Source of the DNA: Bacteroidota bacterium
GTDB lineage: Bacteria; Bacteroidota; Bacteroidia; NS11-12g; UBA955
Direction of reading: 5' to 3'
Assembly (NCBI GenBank): GCA_023957335.1
Contig: JAMLHC010000002.1
Coordinates: forward strand, 243,441 to 307,440
Length of the DNA stretch: 64,000 bases
Program-made: the position numbers and the translations under genes
Shown: piece after piece, positions 50,494 to 60,164 of the stretch
How positions within the stretch are numbered: the stretch's first letter is position 1
Layout: each line of letters opens with the position of its first letter
Notes under the pieces: model-generated
What the model was told of the DNA's origin: nothing
The model's database searches: none
What the model saw: only the letters and a program-made list of their open reading frames with translations

Positions 50494-52518
50494 ATGTTTT
50501 TCAAGCTCGTTTCTCCATTCCAACCAACAGGCGACCAGCCCAATGCTATCAAGCAATTGACCGAAGGAGTGGAGAATGGAACTAGAGCACAAACATTGCT
50601 GGGGGTAACAGGATCAGGCAAAACCTTTACAATGGCAAATATTATTGCCAATGTACAAAAACCCACTTTGATTCTAAGTCATAATAAAACGCTCGTAGCT
50701 CAATTATATGGAGAATTCAAGGAATTTTTTCCTGAAAATTCGGTAGAATATTTTGTTTCGTATTATGATTATTACCAACCTGAGGCATTTGTACCCTCAT
50801 CCGGTGTGTACATAGAGAAAGATTTGAGCATAAATGATGAAATAGAAAAATTCAGGCTTAAAACCATTTCTTCACTTTTGTCAGGAAGACGTGATGTGGT
50901 TGTTGTCGCATCTGTATCCTGTATTTATGGTGCCGGCAATCCTAAGGATTACGAAGGAAGTATCATTCGGATTCACAAAGGGCAGGTATTAAGCAGACAA
51001 TCTTTGTTGTATGCTTTGGTGGATGGCTTATATTCAAGGACTACGGCAGATTTTAACCGGGGAAATTTCAGAGTAAAGGGAGATGTTGTGGATGTATATT
51101 TGGCTTATGCAGATTATGCTTTGCGTATTTTATTTTTTGGCAATGAAATAGAAGAAATCCAGAAAATTGACCCTATGAGCAATAGCTCATTTGAAGAATT
51201 AAGTGAGGCGGCTATTTTTCCTGCCAATATTTATGTGTCACCCAAAGACAAGTTACAAGCAGCAATAAGGCAAATTCAGGATGATTTGGTTGCGAGGGTT
51301 GCTTACTTTAATGAGACGGAGCGATTATTAGAAGCAAGACGTCTGGATGAGAGAGTCAATTTTGATTTAGAAATGATTCGAGAACTGGGCTACTGCAGCG
51401 GAATAGAAAACTACAGTCGTTATCTTGACAGACGTTTGCCCGGAGAAAGACCCTTTTGCCTTTTGGATTATTTTCCAAAAGACTTTCTTTTATTTATAGA
51501 CGAGAGCCATGTGTCTTTGCCTCAACTGCGGGCTATGTATGGAGGCGACCGTTCTCGCAAAGTAAATCTTGTTGAATATGGATTCAGACTACCGGCAGCA
51601 CTGGACAACAGACCTCTTCAATTTGAAGAATTTTACAATATTGTTCCTCAAACAATTTATGTGAGTGCCACTCCTTCTGACTTTGAAATCAATGATTCAG
51701 AAGGAGTTGTAGTAGAACAACTGATCAGACCCACCGGTTTGTTAGACCCTATCATTGAAGTCCGTCCTTGTATCAATCAGGTGGATGATTTGCTGGATGA
51801 AATTGATAAAACAGTCAAAGCGGGTGACAGGGTATTAATTACAACACTCACCAAACGCATGGCAGAAGAGTTGAGTCAGTACTTGGAGAATTTGAACATC
51901 AAGGCACGTTATATACATTCTGAGGTGAAAACTCTTGAAAGGGTTGAGATTTTGCGTCAGTTGAGACTTGGAGTCATTGATGTTTTGGTGGGGATTAATT
52001 TGCTTCGGGAAGGTTTAGACTTACCGGAAGTGAGTTTGGTAGCAATTATGGATGCTGATAAAGAGGGTTTTTTGCGCTCTACAACATCATTGGTACAAAC
52101 CATAGGCAGAGCCGCGCGCAATGACAGAGGTAGGGTTATCATGTATGCTGATACAATTACAGGTTCAATGCAAAAAACCATTGATGAAACCAATCGCAGA
52201 CGAGAGACTCAAATGGAATACAATCTCAAACACGGTATTACACCCAAAACTGTAAGCAAATCCAACGAACAAATTTTGAAACAAACTTCGGTTGCCGATT
52301 CAATCAAACATGAAGAACTGAAACCTTATATCATGCAAGCTAATATCAGTACTGCAGCAGACCCGGCATTGGAATTCATGAGTGAGAATGCTTTGAAAAA
52401 AGCCTTGAAACAAACTGAAAAGGACATGTATAAAGCCGCCAAGAATATGGAATTTTTGGAAGCCGCACGCCTGCGTGACCTTATGGATGAAATAAAAGGA
52501 AGATTAGAAAAAGTCTAA
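50494..52518 (+). CDS. uvrB: UvrABC system protein B
   Basis: 674 residues. Walker A LLGVTGSGKTFTMANIIAN, the beta-hairpin region YDYYQPEAFVPSSGVYIEKD, LLFIDESHVSLPQLRAMYGG (motif II), VGINLLREGLDLPEVSLVAI and TIGRAARNDRGRVIMYAD, then the C-terminal UVR domain (MYKAAKNMEFLEAARLRDLM). It loads UvrC at damage in nucleotide-excision repair. Full length, no interruption. Confidence 0.98.
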   Translation: MFFKLVSPFQPTGDQPNAIKQLTEGVENGTRAQTLLGVTGSGKTFTMANIIANVQKPTLILSHNKTLVAQLYGEFKEFFPENSVEYFVSYYDYYQPEAFVPSSGVYIEKDLSINDEIEKFRLKTISSLLSGRRDVVVVASVSCIYGAGNPKDYEGSIIRIHKGQVLSRQSLLYALVDGLYSRTTADFNRGNFRVKGDVVDVYLAYADYALRILFFGNEIEEIQKIDPMSNSSFEELSEAAIFPANIYVSPKDKLQAAIRQIQDDLVARVAYFNETERLLEARRLDERVNFDLEMIRELGYCSGIENYSRYLDRRLPGERPFCLLDYFPKDFLLFIDESHVSLPQLRAMYGGDRSRKVNLVEYGFRLPAALDNRPLQFEEFYNIVPQTIYVSATPSDFEINDSEGVVVEQLIRPTGLLDPIIEVRPCINQVDDLLDEIDKTVKAGDRVLITTLTKRMAEELSQYLENLNIKARYIHSEVKTLERVEILRQLRLGVIDVLVGINLLREGLDLPEVSLVAIMDADKEGFLRSTTSLVQTIGRAARNDRGRVIMYADTITGSMQKTIDETNRRRETQMEYNLKHGITPKTVSKSNEQILKQTSVADSIKHEELKPYIMQANISTAADPALEFMSENALKKALKQTEKDMYKAAKNMEFLEAARLRDLMDEIKGRLEKV

Positions 52519-52562
52519 TCAATACCTTAACGAATACGTCAATTCACATTTAATAACAAAAA

Positions 52563-53768
52563 TTAAATTCCCATTTTCTGAATCAATCTATCCGCAATCG
52601 TATTGCCAATAGATAGGCTTGAAGTTGCAGCGGGAGACGGTGCGTTCAATATGTGAATCATTTGCTGAGTTTCCTCAATTAAGAAATCATCAATTAAAGA
52701 GCCGTCTTTTAAACATGCTTGTGCACGTACACCTGCACCCCCCTCGCAAAGATCTGATTCTTGTACTTCCGGAATAAGTTTTTGAAGTGCTTTTGTAAAA
52801 GCAGCTTTTGAATAAGAACGATATATTTCACCTAAACCAGTTCTCCAATATTTCATGGCAACTTTCCTGAACCCTTTCCAAGAAATGCTCTCCCATAACT
52901 CAGACGCATTAAAATCTGTTTTGTGATATCCTTCTCGTCTATATGCCAACACTGCATTTGGACCTGCCTCCACTCCACCATCAATATGTCGGGTGAAATG
53001 AACACCTAAAAACGGAAATGAAGGGTCGGGGACAGGGTAAATAAGGTGTTTAACCAAATGCTTTCTTTCTTCTTTTATTTTATAGTACTCTCCCCTGAAT
53101 GGAATAATCTTCATATTGGGTTCTTGAGGGTTATCCATTTGGAATATCTTGTCACTGAAGAGTCCGGCACAATTAATCCCAAAATGACAAGGATAGCTGC
53201 CTTGGTTAGTTTCAATGGTAAGTTGATTATTGTGTTTGTGAATCCCTTTAACCTTTTGGTTGAATAATATCTCTCCACCCCTTGCTACAATTAACTCTGC
53301 TAATTTTGCTGAAACTTTTTTGTAGTCAATGATTCCCGTTTGTTTAACCCGTATGGCTTTGACACCTGCAACATGAGGCTCTAAATATTTTATTTCATCT
53401 TCTTCAAGATAAATAAGGTCTTCCAGTCCGTTCTCTTTTCCGCGTTCAAAGAGTTTTTCAAGTCGGGGAACTTCTTCTTCAGATGTGGCTACAATGAGTT
53501 TCCCACAAATGTCATATTCAATCCCGTTCTCATCACAGAACTCGAGCAGCAGGTCGTAACCCCAGCGACAGTTGTTTGCCTTTAAACTACCGGGTTTATA
53601 GTAAATGCTCGAGTGGATAACTCCCGAATTGTGCCCTGTCTGATGGGCTGCCACTTTATTCTCTTTTTCAAGAATGGTGATTTTATAATCCGGTTTTTTC
53701 TTTTGCAGTTGATACGCAGTGGCAAGCCCGACAATGCCTCCGCCTATAATAATGATACGTTTACTCAT
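52563..53768 (-). CDS. lhgO: L-2-hydroxyglutarate oxidase (FAD-dependent)
   Basis: 401 residues from ATG 53768 (MSKRIIIIGGGIVGLATAYQ, the FAD dinucleotide-binding fold). HNSGVIHSSIYYKPGSLKA and CEGGAGVRAQACLKDGSLID are typical of LhgO. It oxidises L-2-hydroxyglutarate to 2-oxoglutarate and passes electrons to the membrane quinone pool. Its first 8 bases overlap the upstream LapA-like gene. Confidence 0.92.
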   Translation of the reverse strand: MSKRIIIIGGGIVGLATAYQLQKKKPDYKITILEKENKVAAHQTGHNSGVIHSSIYYKPGSLKANNCRWGYDLLLEFCDENGIEYDICGKLIVATSEEEVPRLEKLFERGKENGLEDLIYLEEDEIKYLEPHVAGVKAIRVKQTGIIDYKKVSAKLAELIVARGGEILFNQKVKGIHKHNNQLTIETNQGSYPCHFGINCAGLFSDKIFQMDNPQEPNMKIIPFRGEYYKIKEERKHLVKHLIYPVPDPSFPFLGVHFTRHIDGGVEAGPNAVLAYRREGYHKTDFNASELWESISWKGFRKVAMKYWRTGLGEIYRSYSKAAFTKALQKLIPEVQESDLCEGGAGVRAQACLKDGSLIDDFLIEETQQMIHILNAPSPAATSSLSIGNTIADRLIQKMGI

Positions 53769-54075
53769 GTTTGTTTGAGTTCTGATTCTCTGCAATTTTT
53801 TTCTCTAATCTGCTGATTTCTCTTTCCAGTCTTTCCGCTTTCTCTTCTGCTTTGTGGGTTCTCCTGTATTTGGGATAAAGCAATACAATCATGAGCAGAA
53901 TGCCAATCACAAAAGCCAGGAACAGCAATACAAAGAGAGGAAGTGAAAAACTCCAGAAGTAAAAAGTTACGACTTGTTGCGAGCTGTTTTGCAGCGCAAG
54001 GGTAACAATCAGTCCCACTAATACAAGGGTTGCAATCAATCTAAACAGATTTTTGTCAGGTTTATTTTGATTCAT
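53761..54075 (-). CDS. LapA family (DUF1049) membrane protein
   Basis: 104 residues from ATG 54075. Two membrane helices (LIATLVLVGLIVTLALQNSS and PLFVLLFLAFVIGILLMIVL) separated by the family motif QQVVTFYFWSFSLPL, then a cytoplasmic coiled coil (KAERLEREISRLEKKIAE). LapA/YciS proteins assist LPS assembly in enterobacteria; here the role is inferred only from the fold. Confidence 0.8.
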   Translation of the reverse strand: MNQNKPDKNLFRLIATLVLVGLIVTLALQNSSQQVVTFYFWSFSLPLFVLLFLAFVIGILLMIVLLYPKYRRTHKAEEKAERLEREISRLEKKIAENQNSNKHE

Positions 54076-54181
54076 AGGTTTGTGTACACATAAGGTTTGG
54101 GGCACAAAGGACGCAATTATTCGGATAAGTTTGAAAGAAAATGTGAAGTGGATTGAAAATAGCTTTTCTATCCTTAAAAAC

Positions 54182-54209
54182 TTGTTTATCCGATTTTACT
54201 TTATCTTTG
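54182..54209 (+). promoter_or_regulatory. Promoter of the first lipoprotein paralogue
   Basis: TTG (54182-54184), 17 bases, TATCTTTG (54202-54209). The surrounding 39 bases are repeated almost exactly at 55162-55202. Confidence 0.75.
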
Positions 54210-54233
54210 TTTTGCTCAAAACTTAAAACAAAT

Positions 54234-54882
54234 ATGAAAAACCATGTCAAAACCCTACTCCTATTAAGCATTGTAGCGATATTTACGATACATTCCTGCA
54301 AGAAAGATTCATTTGAGGGAGAATACAAACTTACCTTTAACGTAACCGATATAATAAGCAAAAAGCCTATTAAAGGAGCGAGTGTGGGAGTAATGGAAAT
54401 AAGTAAAAACGACTTCTATGGATGGGGAGCCAGAACCGTTGGAGTTGGATATACAGATAGCAAGGGAGAGTATTCCATTTCATTTCATGTAAGCGAAGAA
54501 TACAGATACGAATTTTTAGTCAATGCTCCACGTTATTTTGAATCGATGCCCGAAGACTTGGATATATCAGTCAAAGGCAAGAGCACGGTAGATGCCATGC
54601 TTACTCCTTATGGCTATCTCAATCTCCATATAGTTGGGAATAAAGGCGGATTGTCAATGGGGGGGGGTATCACCAACCGGAGGAGAGGGGGGGCTTGGCG
54701 ACTTTCGTACAGGATGCGACACCATCAAAATATTTACTATTAGACCAACACATGCCTGCGAAATCCATTACAGCGTACTTCAATATTATGATGCCAATGG
54801 AGAGCCCGTAAAAACTAGATATTCTGACACCCTGCCCCCCCCACAGCCTTTTGATACCATATACCACAAAATAGAATTTTAA
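54234..54882 (+). pseudogene. Surface lipoprotein paralogue 1, out of frame at a poly-G tract (phase-variable?)
   Basis: The intact frame starts at 54234 with a lipoprotein signal (FTIHSC, Cys22) and runs to 54743 (169 residues). Removing one G from the G9 run (54659-54667) or the G7 run (54687-54693) joins it to the frame ending at 54882, giving about 215 residues. The product would then align to its end with paralogue 2 (55226-55864, 212 residues), which shares the C-terminal strand pattern ending ...IEF. A C8 run lies at 54835-54842. Such runs mutate readily, so the gene is either switched off or decayed. Alternatively the extra G is a sequencing error. Confidence 0.7.
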
Positions 54883-54977
54883 ACACCCCAGCCTTCTCGC
54901 AAAGACGTGGTAGGAGACATGATGTGAGAGCTTATAAAATATACTGATATGAATATAATCAACAAAACATTAATTTT

Positions 54978-55229
54978 ATGAAAAGCCTCAAACTCATTAC
55001 AACAACTGTAGTACTCGCTTTTGCGGTCAACGCAAATGCTCAGGAACTTGACAGTAATGCCAATCTCAAAAACGTTTTAGATTGGTTCTATGCTCCATTG
55101 GACACATCTTCTTACATAACCTCCGGATTGTTTATGGACAAAGTGGGTATGGATTACTTTCTCCTTAAAAAACTTGTTTTATCCGATTTTACTTTATCTT
55201 TGTCTTACATAAAACACAGGTTACAATGA
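54978..55229 (+). pseudogene. Truncated paralogue of the 1355-residue T9SS protein
   Basis: The N-terminal part (signal peptide ending NANAQ, then LKNVLDWFYAPLDTSSYITS, GLFMDK) aligns with residues about 1-58 of the protein at 55885. After VGMDYF homology stops, and the sequence becomes a copy of the promoter region that precedes paralogue 1 (54171-54209). The last 23 codons therefore read through promoter DNA. It looks like the remnant of a large deletion in a tandem duplication. Confidence 0.75.
55174..55202 (+). promoter_or_regulatory. Promoter of lipoprotein paralogue 2 (duplicated)
   Basis: TTG (55174-55176), 18 bases, TATCTTTG (55195-55202). A near-copy of 54182-54209, with one extra A and one extra T in the homopolymer parts. 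Confidence 0.75.
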
Positions 55230-55864
55230 AACACACAATTTCTATTTATCTCATTTTTAGCATCTTAATGATCCTTTTAACGGAGTGTAAGAAAATAGGA
55301 CCTTACGATGGCGAATATGAAATTAGCGGTAAGGTGTTGGATGAACTCACGGGCAAGCCTATACCACACGCCTTGGTTGGCGTATTAGAAACAAGTAGAG
55401 AAGATTTCTCCGGCTGGGGAGCAAAGACAATAATAAGTGGCTATACTGATGAAAACGGTTCGTTTAGCTACCGCTTTAAGGCTGATGAAAATAAGAACTA
55501 CTATGAACTTGTAGCCAAGGAAAACCAGAAGTATTTTGAAAAATCCAGCTTCCCGCGTATTACCTTTAACAGCAAAGGCAAAAGCACGATGAATGTTACT
55601 CTTATGCCTTATGGATATTTGACTTTACATATTAAAGGGAATAAGGGGGGGGCTTTTATGAGTATTGAATATTCTCAATTTAGGCGAGGGGTTGATACTT
55701 CTATTACTTTTCATAAAGAGCCTAATAAAGAGACACTATTTTATTATAGTGTATATGACGGTATGGGTACAAGTACAATATATGGCAATTTGATTTATAA
55801 AGATACTCTTAATATAAATACTCCTTCCCCCCCCGATACCGCCTTTTATTTAATCGAATTTTAA
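55226..55864 (+). CDS. Surface lipoprotein paralogue 2
   Basis: 212 residues with a lipoprotein signal (LMILLTEC, Cys20) and a transthyretin/CarboxypepD_reg-like beta domain (KVLDELTGKPIPHALVGVLE, then GYTDENGSFSYRFKADENKN). G8 (55645-55652) and C8 (55827-55834) tracts lie inside the gene, which is in frame. It shares GWGAKTIISGYTD with paralogue 1 (GWGARTVGVGYTD). Probably co-transcribed with the T9SS gene 20 bases downstream and possibly anchors or assists it at the cell surface. Confidence 0.8.
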   Translation: MKHTISIYLIFSILMILLTECKKIGPYDGEYEISGKVLDELTGKPIPHALVGVLETSREDFSGWGAKTIISGYTDENGSFSYRFKADENKNYYELVAKENQKYFEKSSFPRITFNSKGKSTMNVTLMPYGYLTLHIKGNKGGAFMSIEYSQFRRGVDTSITFHKEPNKETLFYYSVYDGMGTSTIYGNLIYKDTLNINTPSPPDTAFYLIEF

Positions 55865-55884
55865 CCAACTAAAAAACAAAAGAT

Positions 55885-58800
55885 ATGAAAAAATTAAGAC
55901 ACATTTTAGCAATTTGCCTGCTATTAGTAGGCTCTTACAGCGCAAAGGCGCAGACACCACCTGACAGTACTTCTGGTCTTAAAGAAATGCTTGAATGGAT
56001 GTATGCCCCTTTGGACACATCACATTTTATTACCACAGGTTTGTTAATGGATAAGGGGTTAATGGACTCCTCCCTCTTTTGGTATCGAGGATTGGCAACT
56101 GACAGCCTTTCTTTTTCTTCTGGATGGTATCAGTTGTATTACAACAGTTATAATGCACAAGTTGACAAAGACACCAGTATAGTTCCAATAGAAAACGTGT
56201 ATTCCCTTGCGGGTTCCTATATTGACAATGGCTATATACCGCTCATGGGACTGTGGTTTGACTACAATCACCTTCATCCGGAAGCATTTGACAGCGGATG
56301 GGTAGATACCTCTGGTGGGCAAGTCTTTACTACGGGAATAGCCAATCCCTTTCTTACTGACTCTTTATTTTCTATAGCCTCACCCATAGATGATACTTAT
56401 GCCTTTTCTGATACTTTAAAACTGATTTTTCCTTCTGAACTTTTTTTTACGAATAGAGTTGACGGCATTGATCACATGGAAATAAGCATCAATGGAGGAG
56501 AGTGGCAACAAATGGATTTTAATTCGGAAATATTGATAATGGGTATAGGAGAAATAGCTGAAATAGGGGAAAAACAAGATTTTGAAATCAATCTAAGAAT
56601 ATATGTTTACCAGGGATTTATACTCAATTCCAAATTTAATATTGGAGTTATACGTGCAGACGAATATGATGCAGAAATTACTACTATTGTTGCAGACAGA
56701 GCCATTGTAGGAGACACTCCTGCTAAAGGATACGCGCCTATTAAATTTGGTAAAGACAAATATGGGACAAAGCATACCTGCCTAACAAAACCCCTGATTA
56801 TAGTGGAAGGAATAGACTTTGGTACAAAAGAACATCCAACAGGCTGCCGTAATGGAAAATGCGGGGAAATAGGTTTGGTTGATATTCTTAACGGTGATAA
56901 AAATTACGAAAAATATCCTGAATTTGAGAATGGGCCTCTTCTGATAGCTACATTAGAAGCTGCTGGATATGATATTATTTACTTGGATTTTGAAGACGGA
57001 GCTACATATATGGAAGATAATGCAATGGTACTTGTCAAACTCATTCAGCACATAAACCAGTGGAAATGCAGTAATGAAGAAATTCTAGTGGCTGGTGTGA
57101 GTATGGGAGGGCAGGTAGCCAAATATGCGCTAAGCTATATGGAACATAATAATATGCCTCACTGCGTAAGAACTTATGTCTCCTTTGATTCTCCACATAA
57201 AGGGGCAAATGTCCCTTTGGGGTTTCAGCATCTTGCAAAGTTTTTTAAAGGATTACAATCGGAAGCAAAACACAATTACAAAAATAAACTACAGAGACCT
57301 GCAACTCGTCAGCTTCTGCTCAATCATTGTGATAGGGAGAATGGTAGTGCTGATAATTTACGTACGGAGTTTATGCAAAGACTTAATGATGTGGGGAACT
57401 ATCCAACACTTTGCAGAAATATTGCTATTGCTAATGGGAGCCGTATAGGGCAAGACATGGGCTTTAATCCGGGCGACAGATTACTTAGTTGGCATCATCG
57501 TGGTTGGGTAGTTAATTACGGGGTAGATGTTGATATTTATGCACTTTGCGGAAAGGAGATCGACTTTGGGAGTGGATATTGGGATAGAATTATCTTTAAT
57601 GGTGTTATTAAAAGCTTTATTGGTATTATTGGAATTAACTGGTACAGCCGAACAAAACTAAAACCGAGTAACTGTGTCTCTACCGACCATGTGCCGGGTG
57701 GATATAGAGAAGATATAAAAAGTCAGGCTGGATATCAACTTATTTATAAGGTATTTTATCTCGGCAAAATCAAGACCTATAATGACAAAGAATGTTTCAT
57801 CCCTACCATCAGTTCTTTGGATATTAATACGTCAGACTATTTTTATGATATAAAGGGGAATATAGATCCTCCTGAAATTCCACACCCTTCCCTCTACCCT
57901 TTTCAATCTTATTATGCTCCTGACAATAACCAGAAGCATGTCTATATAAGCCCTGCAAATATAGCATGGTTAGTGGGTGAGTTAGCCAAAAACGATATTG
58001 GAATGGCATATCCTTTTGCAGGTACATATAATTTTGGAGAACCACTCAAAGACAGATTGCCGGGTGTGTATATTGGTTCTGGGGCTGTGGTACAAATCAA
58101 CGGAAACTATGCTACAGGAGATGGTTCTGGCAGCACCGTCTATGTGCCTGAACAGGGTAGCACAATGTCTGTTGTCAAACGTGGTTGTAACAACAACGTA
58201 GTGGTGGATAATGGTGGCAACTTTATCATCGGAGATAACAATGGAGCAAATAATAATAAAGGTATTGTCTATATGACAGATGAGAGTATCCTTACCATAG
58301 AAACAGGAGGAACTCTCAGGATTAACAATGGTTCCAAGCTTGTAATCGAAGAAGGAGCAGAGTTAGTTATTCATCAGGGGGCAATCATTCTTTTGGAAGG
58401 AGAAGATGCTAAGATTGAGATTCTCGGGAAACTAAGGCTTCAAAACGGAGCCGTTTTCAATCCCCAAAAGGGCAGCGCCTCTCATGTAGGATATGTTCAT
58501 TTCATAAGACCCTCCGGCTTTACCGGCAATCAGATTGTAGCCGAGGGTAATACCTCCTCAATCCAATTGACCGGCTCGGGCAAAAACAACCTTTTGCTCA
58601 AAGTAGAGGGCGGAGAGCTTCAGATACCACACCCCGCCTCCAATCCGGGCAATTATGTTGCCTCTGTGGCTGTTACAGACGGACTCATTGTGGTGTCGCA
58701 AGGAAGCAGTCTGAAATGTGGTTCAGACATTGCCTACGAAAATGTGCGCACCCGAGGGGGCGGTGCAGGACTTGTGCTGTGCGGGCAATCCAACTATTCG

Positions 58801-59952
58801 TTCCTCAATACCGATTTCAGAGAATTGGCAACAGGGATTCAGGTTATCAATGTATATTCAGACAGAATGGAATTTTTAGACATCTTGTTTAAAAATAATT
58901 CTTACGCAGGGATAGTATCCGATCAAAGCAGCCTCATTCTTGACAACTGTAGTTTTTATTATAACAATCAGGGAGTGCTGATTCAATCACCGGCTGCTGA
59001 GTCGGAAATCACAAACTCAATGTTCGGATTCAATGCAACTGCTGTGGCTCAGGCAGGTAATGGACTTTTGTACATTGAAGAAACCATTATTTTGAATGCT
59101 AACAATGGTATAGGAATTTCGTTTAACGCAGTATCAGATGACGGAGGAAGTCTTGTTCTTGCTTGTACCAAATTGTATTCAAACGCGGTTGGAATCGAAG
59201 CCGGAGTGAATACGGAAATAAACTTAAGTACAAGCACAGCTTCGGGTACTGCACCCTACTATTACGGAGGCAACAATTCATTCTGGGTAAATGGTAACTC
59301 CATCCGGCTGAATACATCCCTGCTGTATCTGAAAGACGGATACAATAACTTCATAGGAGAACCGTCCACAGGAGGCAGCCCGCCCTATCACTTTGTTACG
59401 GGAACTATCCCGGACAACATTACGGCAAATATTGATGCTACCGATAACTATTGGTATCCTTCGCCTCCCGGCTCAGATATTATTTCCGGAGGTGCAGATT
59501 ATTTCAGTATCGGGAACTACAGCGGTGCCCCACCACCGCATTTGACCACTATAAAATTACATGGCGACATCCTCGCCAATGTAAATAGTCAGTGTTATGA
59601 GGATCCGGAAAACACAATATGGTATATACCCCTCTCGCGCTCAATGCCCGAAGACGGGAATCCAAAACCGCAACCACAAACAGCTTTTATTCTCTACCCG
59701 AACCCTGTTAATGACATCTTAGTTATAGAAACGGCTCAGGATAAACTCAACCCGACAGGCATTGATGATCCGGAGAAAAATACTATTAAGTCCGTTGAAC
59801 TGTATGATGTTCAAGGTAAGAGGCTGGCAAAAGGTTCTCTCAACTCGGGACATTGGGAAATCTCTACACAAAAATTGGCAGAGGGTATTTATATTGTCAG
59901 AGTAATGACAGGAAATTCCGTTTACAACCAATATGTGAGGGTGCTGAGGTAA
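55885..59952 (+). CDS. Large T9SS-secreted protein: alpha/beta hydrolase plus beta-helix
   Basis: 1355 residues. Signal peptide (LLLVGSYSAKAQ). Residues about 290-480 form an alpha/beta hydrolase of the PGAP1/lipase type: PLIIVEGIDFG, nucleophile motif ILVAGVSMGGQVAKYAL, and YVSFDSPHKGANVPLGFQHL. About 700-1200 are Asn/Gly-rich parallel beta-helix-like repeats (ILTIETGGTLRINNGSKLVI, FLDILFKNNSYAGIV). The C-terminus is a T9SS type A sorting domain (FILYPNPVNDILVIET to EGIYIVRVMTGNSV). Likely a surface or released esterase/lipase; substrate unknown. Confidence 0.85.
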   Translation: MKKLRHILAICLLLVGSYSAKAQTPPDSTSGLKEMLEWMYAPLDTSHFITTGLLMDKGLMDSSLFWYRGLATDSLSFSSGWYQLYYNSYNAQVDKDTSIVPIENVYSLAGSYIDNGYIPLMGLWFDYNHLHPEAFDSGWVDTSGGQVFTTGIANPFLTDSLFSIASPIDDTYAFSDTLKLIFPSELFFTNRVDGIDHMEISINGGEWQQMDFNSEILIMGIGEIAEIGEKQDFEINLRIYVYQGFILNSKFNIGVIRADEYDAEITTIVADRAIVGDTPAKGYAPIKFGKDKYGTKHTCLTKPLIIVEGIDFGTKEHPTGCRNGKCGEIGLVDILNGDKNYEKYPEFENGPLLIATLEAAGYDIIYLDFEDGATYMEDNAMVLVKLIQHINQWKCSNEEILVAGVSMGGQVAKYALSYMEHNNMPHCVRTYVSFDSPHKGANVPLGFQHLAKFFKGLQSEAKHNYKNKLQRPATRQLLLNHCDRENGSADNLRTEFMQRLNDVGNYPTLCRNIAIANGSRIGQDMGFNPGDRLLSWHHRGWVVNYGVDVDIYALCGKEIDFGSGYWDRIIFNGVIKSFIGIIGINWYSRTKLKPSNCVSTDHVPGGYREDIKSQAGYQLIYKVFYLGKIKTYNDKECFIPTISSLDINTSDYFYDIKGNIDPPEIPHPSLYPFQSYYAPDNNQKHVYISPANIAWLVGELAKNDIGMAYPFAGTYNFGEPLKDRLPGVYIGSGAVVQINGNYATGDGSGSTVYVPEQGSTMSVVKRGCNNNVVVDNGGNFIIGDNNGANNNKGIVYMTDESILTIETGGTLRINNGSKLVIEEGAELVIHQGAIILLEGEDAKIEILGKLRLQNGAVFNPQKGSASHVGYVHFIRPSGFTGNQIVAEGNTSSIQLTGSGKNNLLLKVEGGELQIPHPASNPGNYVASVAVTDGLIVVSQGSSLKCGSDIAYENVRTRGGGAGLVLCGQSNYSFLNTDFRELATGIQVINVYSDRMEFLDILFKNNSYAGIVSDQSSLILDNCSFYYNNQGVLIQSPAAESEITNSMFGFNATAVAQAGNGLLYIEETIILNANNGIGISFNAVSDDGGSLVLACTKLYSNAVGIEAGVNTEINLSTSTASGTAPYYYGGNNSFWVNGNSIRLNTSLLYLKDGYNNFIGEPSTGGSPPYHFVTGTIPDNITANIDATDNYWYPSPPGSDIISGGADYFSIGNYSGAPPPHLTTIKLHGDILANVNSQCYEDPENTIWYIPLSRSMPEDGNPKPQPQTAFILYPNPVNDILVIETAQDKLNPTGIDDPEKNTIKSVELYDVQGKRLAKGSLNSGHWEISTQKLAEGIYIVRVMTGNSVYNQYVRVLR

Positions 59953-60144
59953 GTTAAGTATTAAAAAAAGGAGTAAAGAAATTAACGATGAATGAATCTG
60001 AAAAAATGAAATGTTATTATCACAAATCTATTCGCCTGCCCGAACTACGGGAAGGTTCGTTCATTCGGACTCTCCACTCTCTTTAATTTAATCTGTCATT
60101 AAACTTAATGCACAATAGGTAATTATTAATCGTGGTTTGCCACC

Positions 60145-60152
60145 TATATTTG
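60145..60152 (+). promoter_or_regulatory. -7 element of the ABC exporter gene
   Basis: TATATTTG 12 bases before the ATG at 60165. No TTG at the ideal -33 distance. The 210-base gap before it (59953-60144) holds no gene I can support. Confidence 0.5.
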
Positions 60153-60164
60153 CCACCGCGTCAG

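Noticed and set aside
54634..54882. Independent small gene downstream of lipoprotein paralogue 1
   Set aside because: Its sequence aligns with the C-terminus of paralogue 2, so it is the displaced 3' end of the same gene rather than a new gene.
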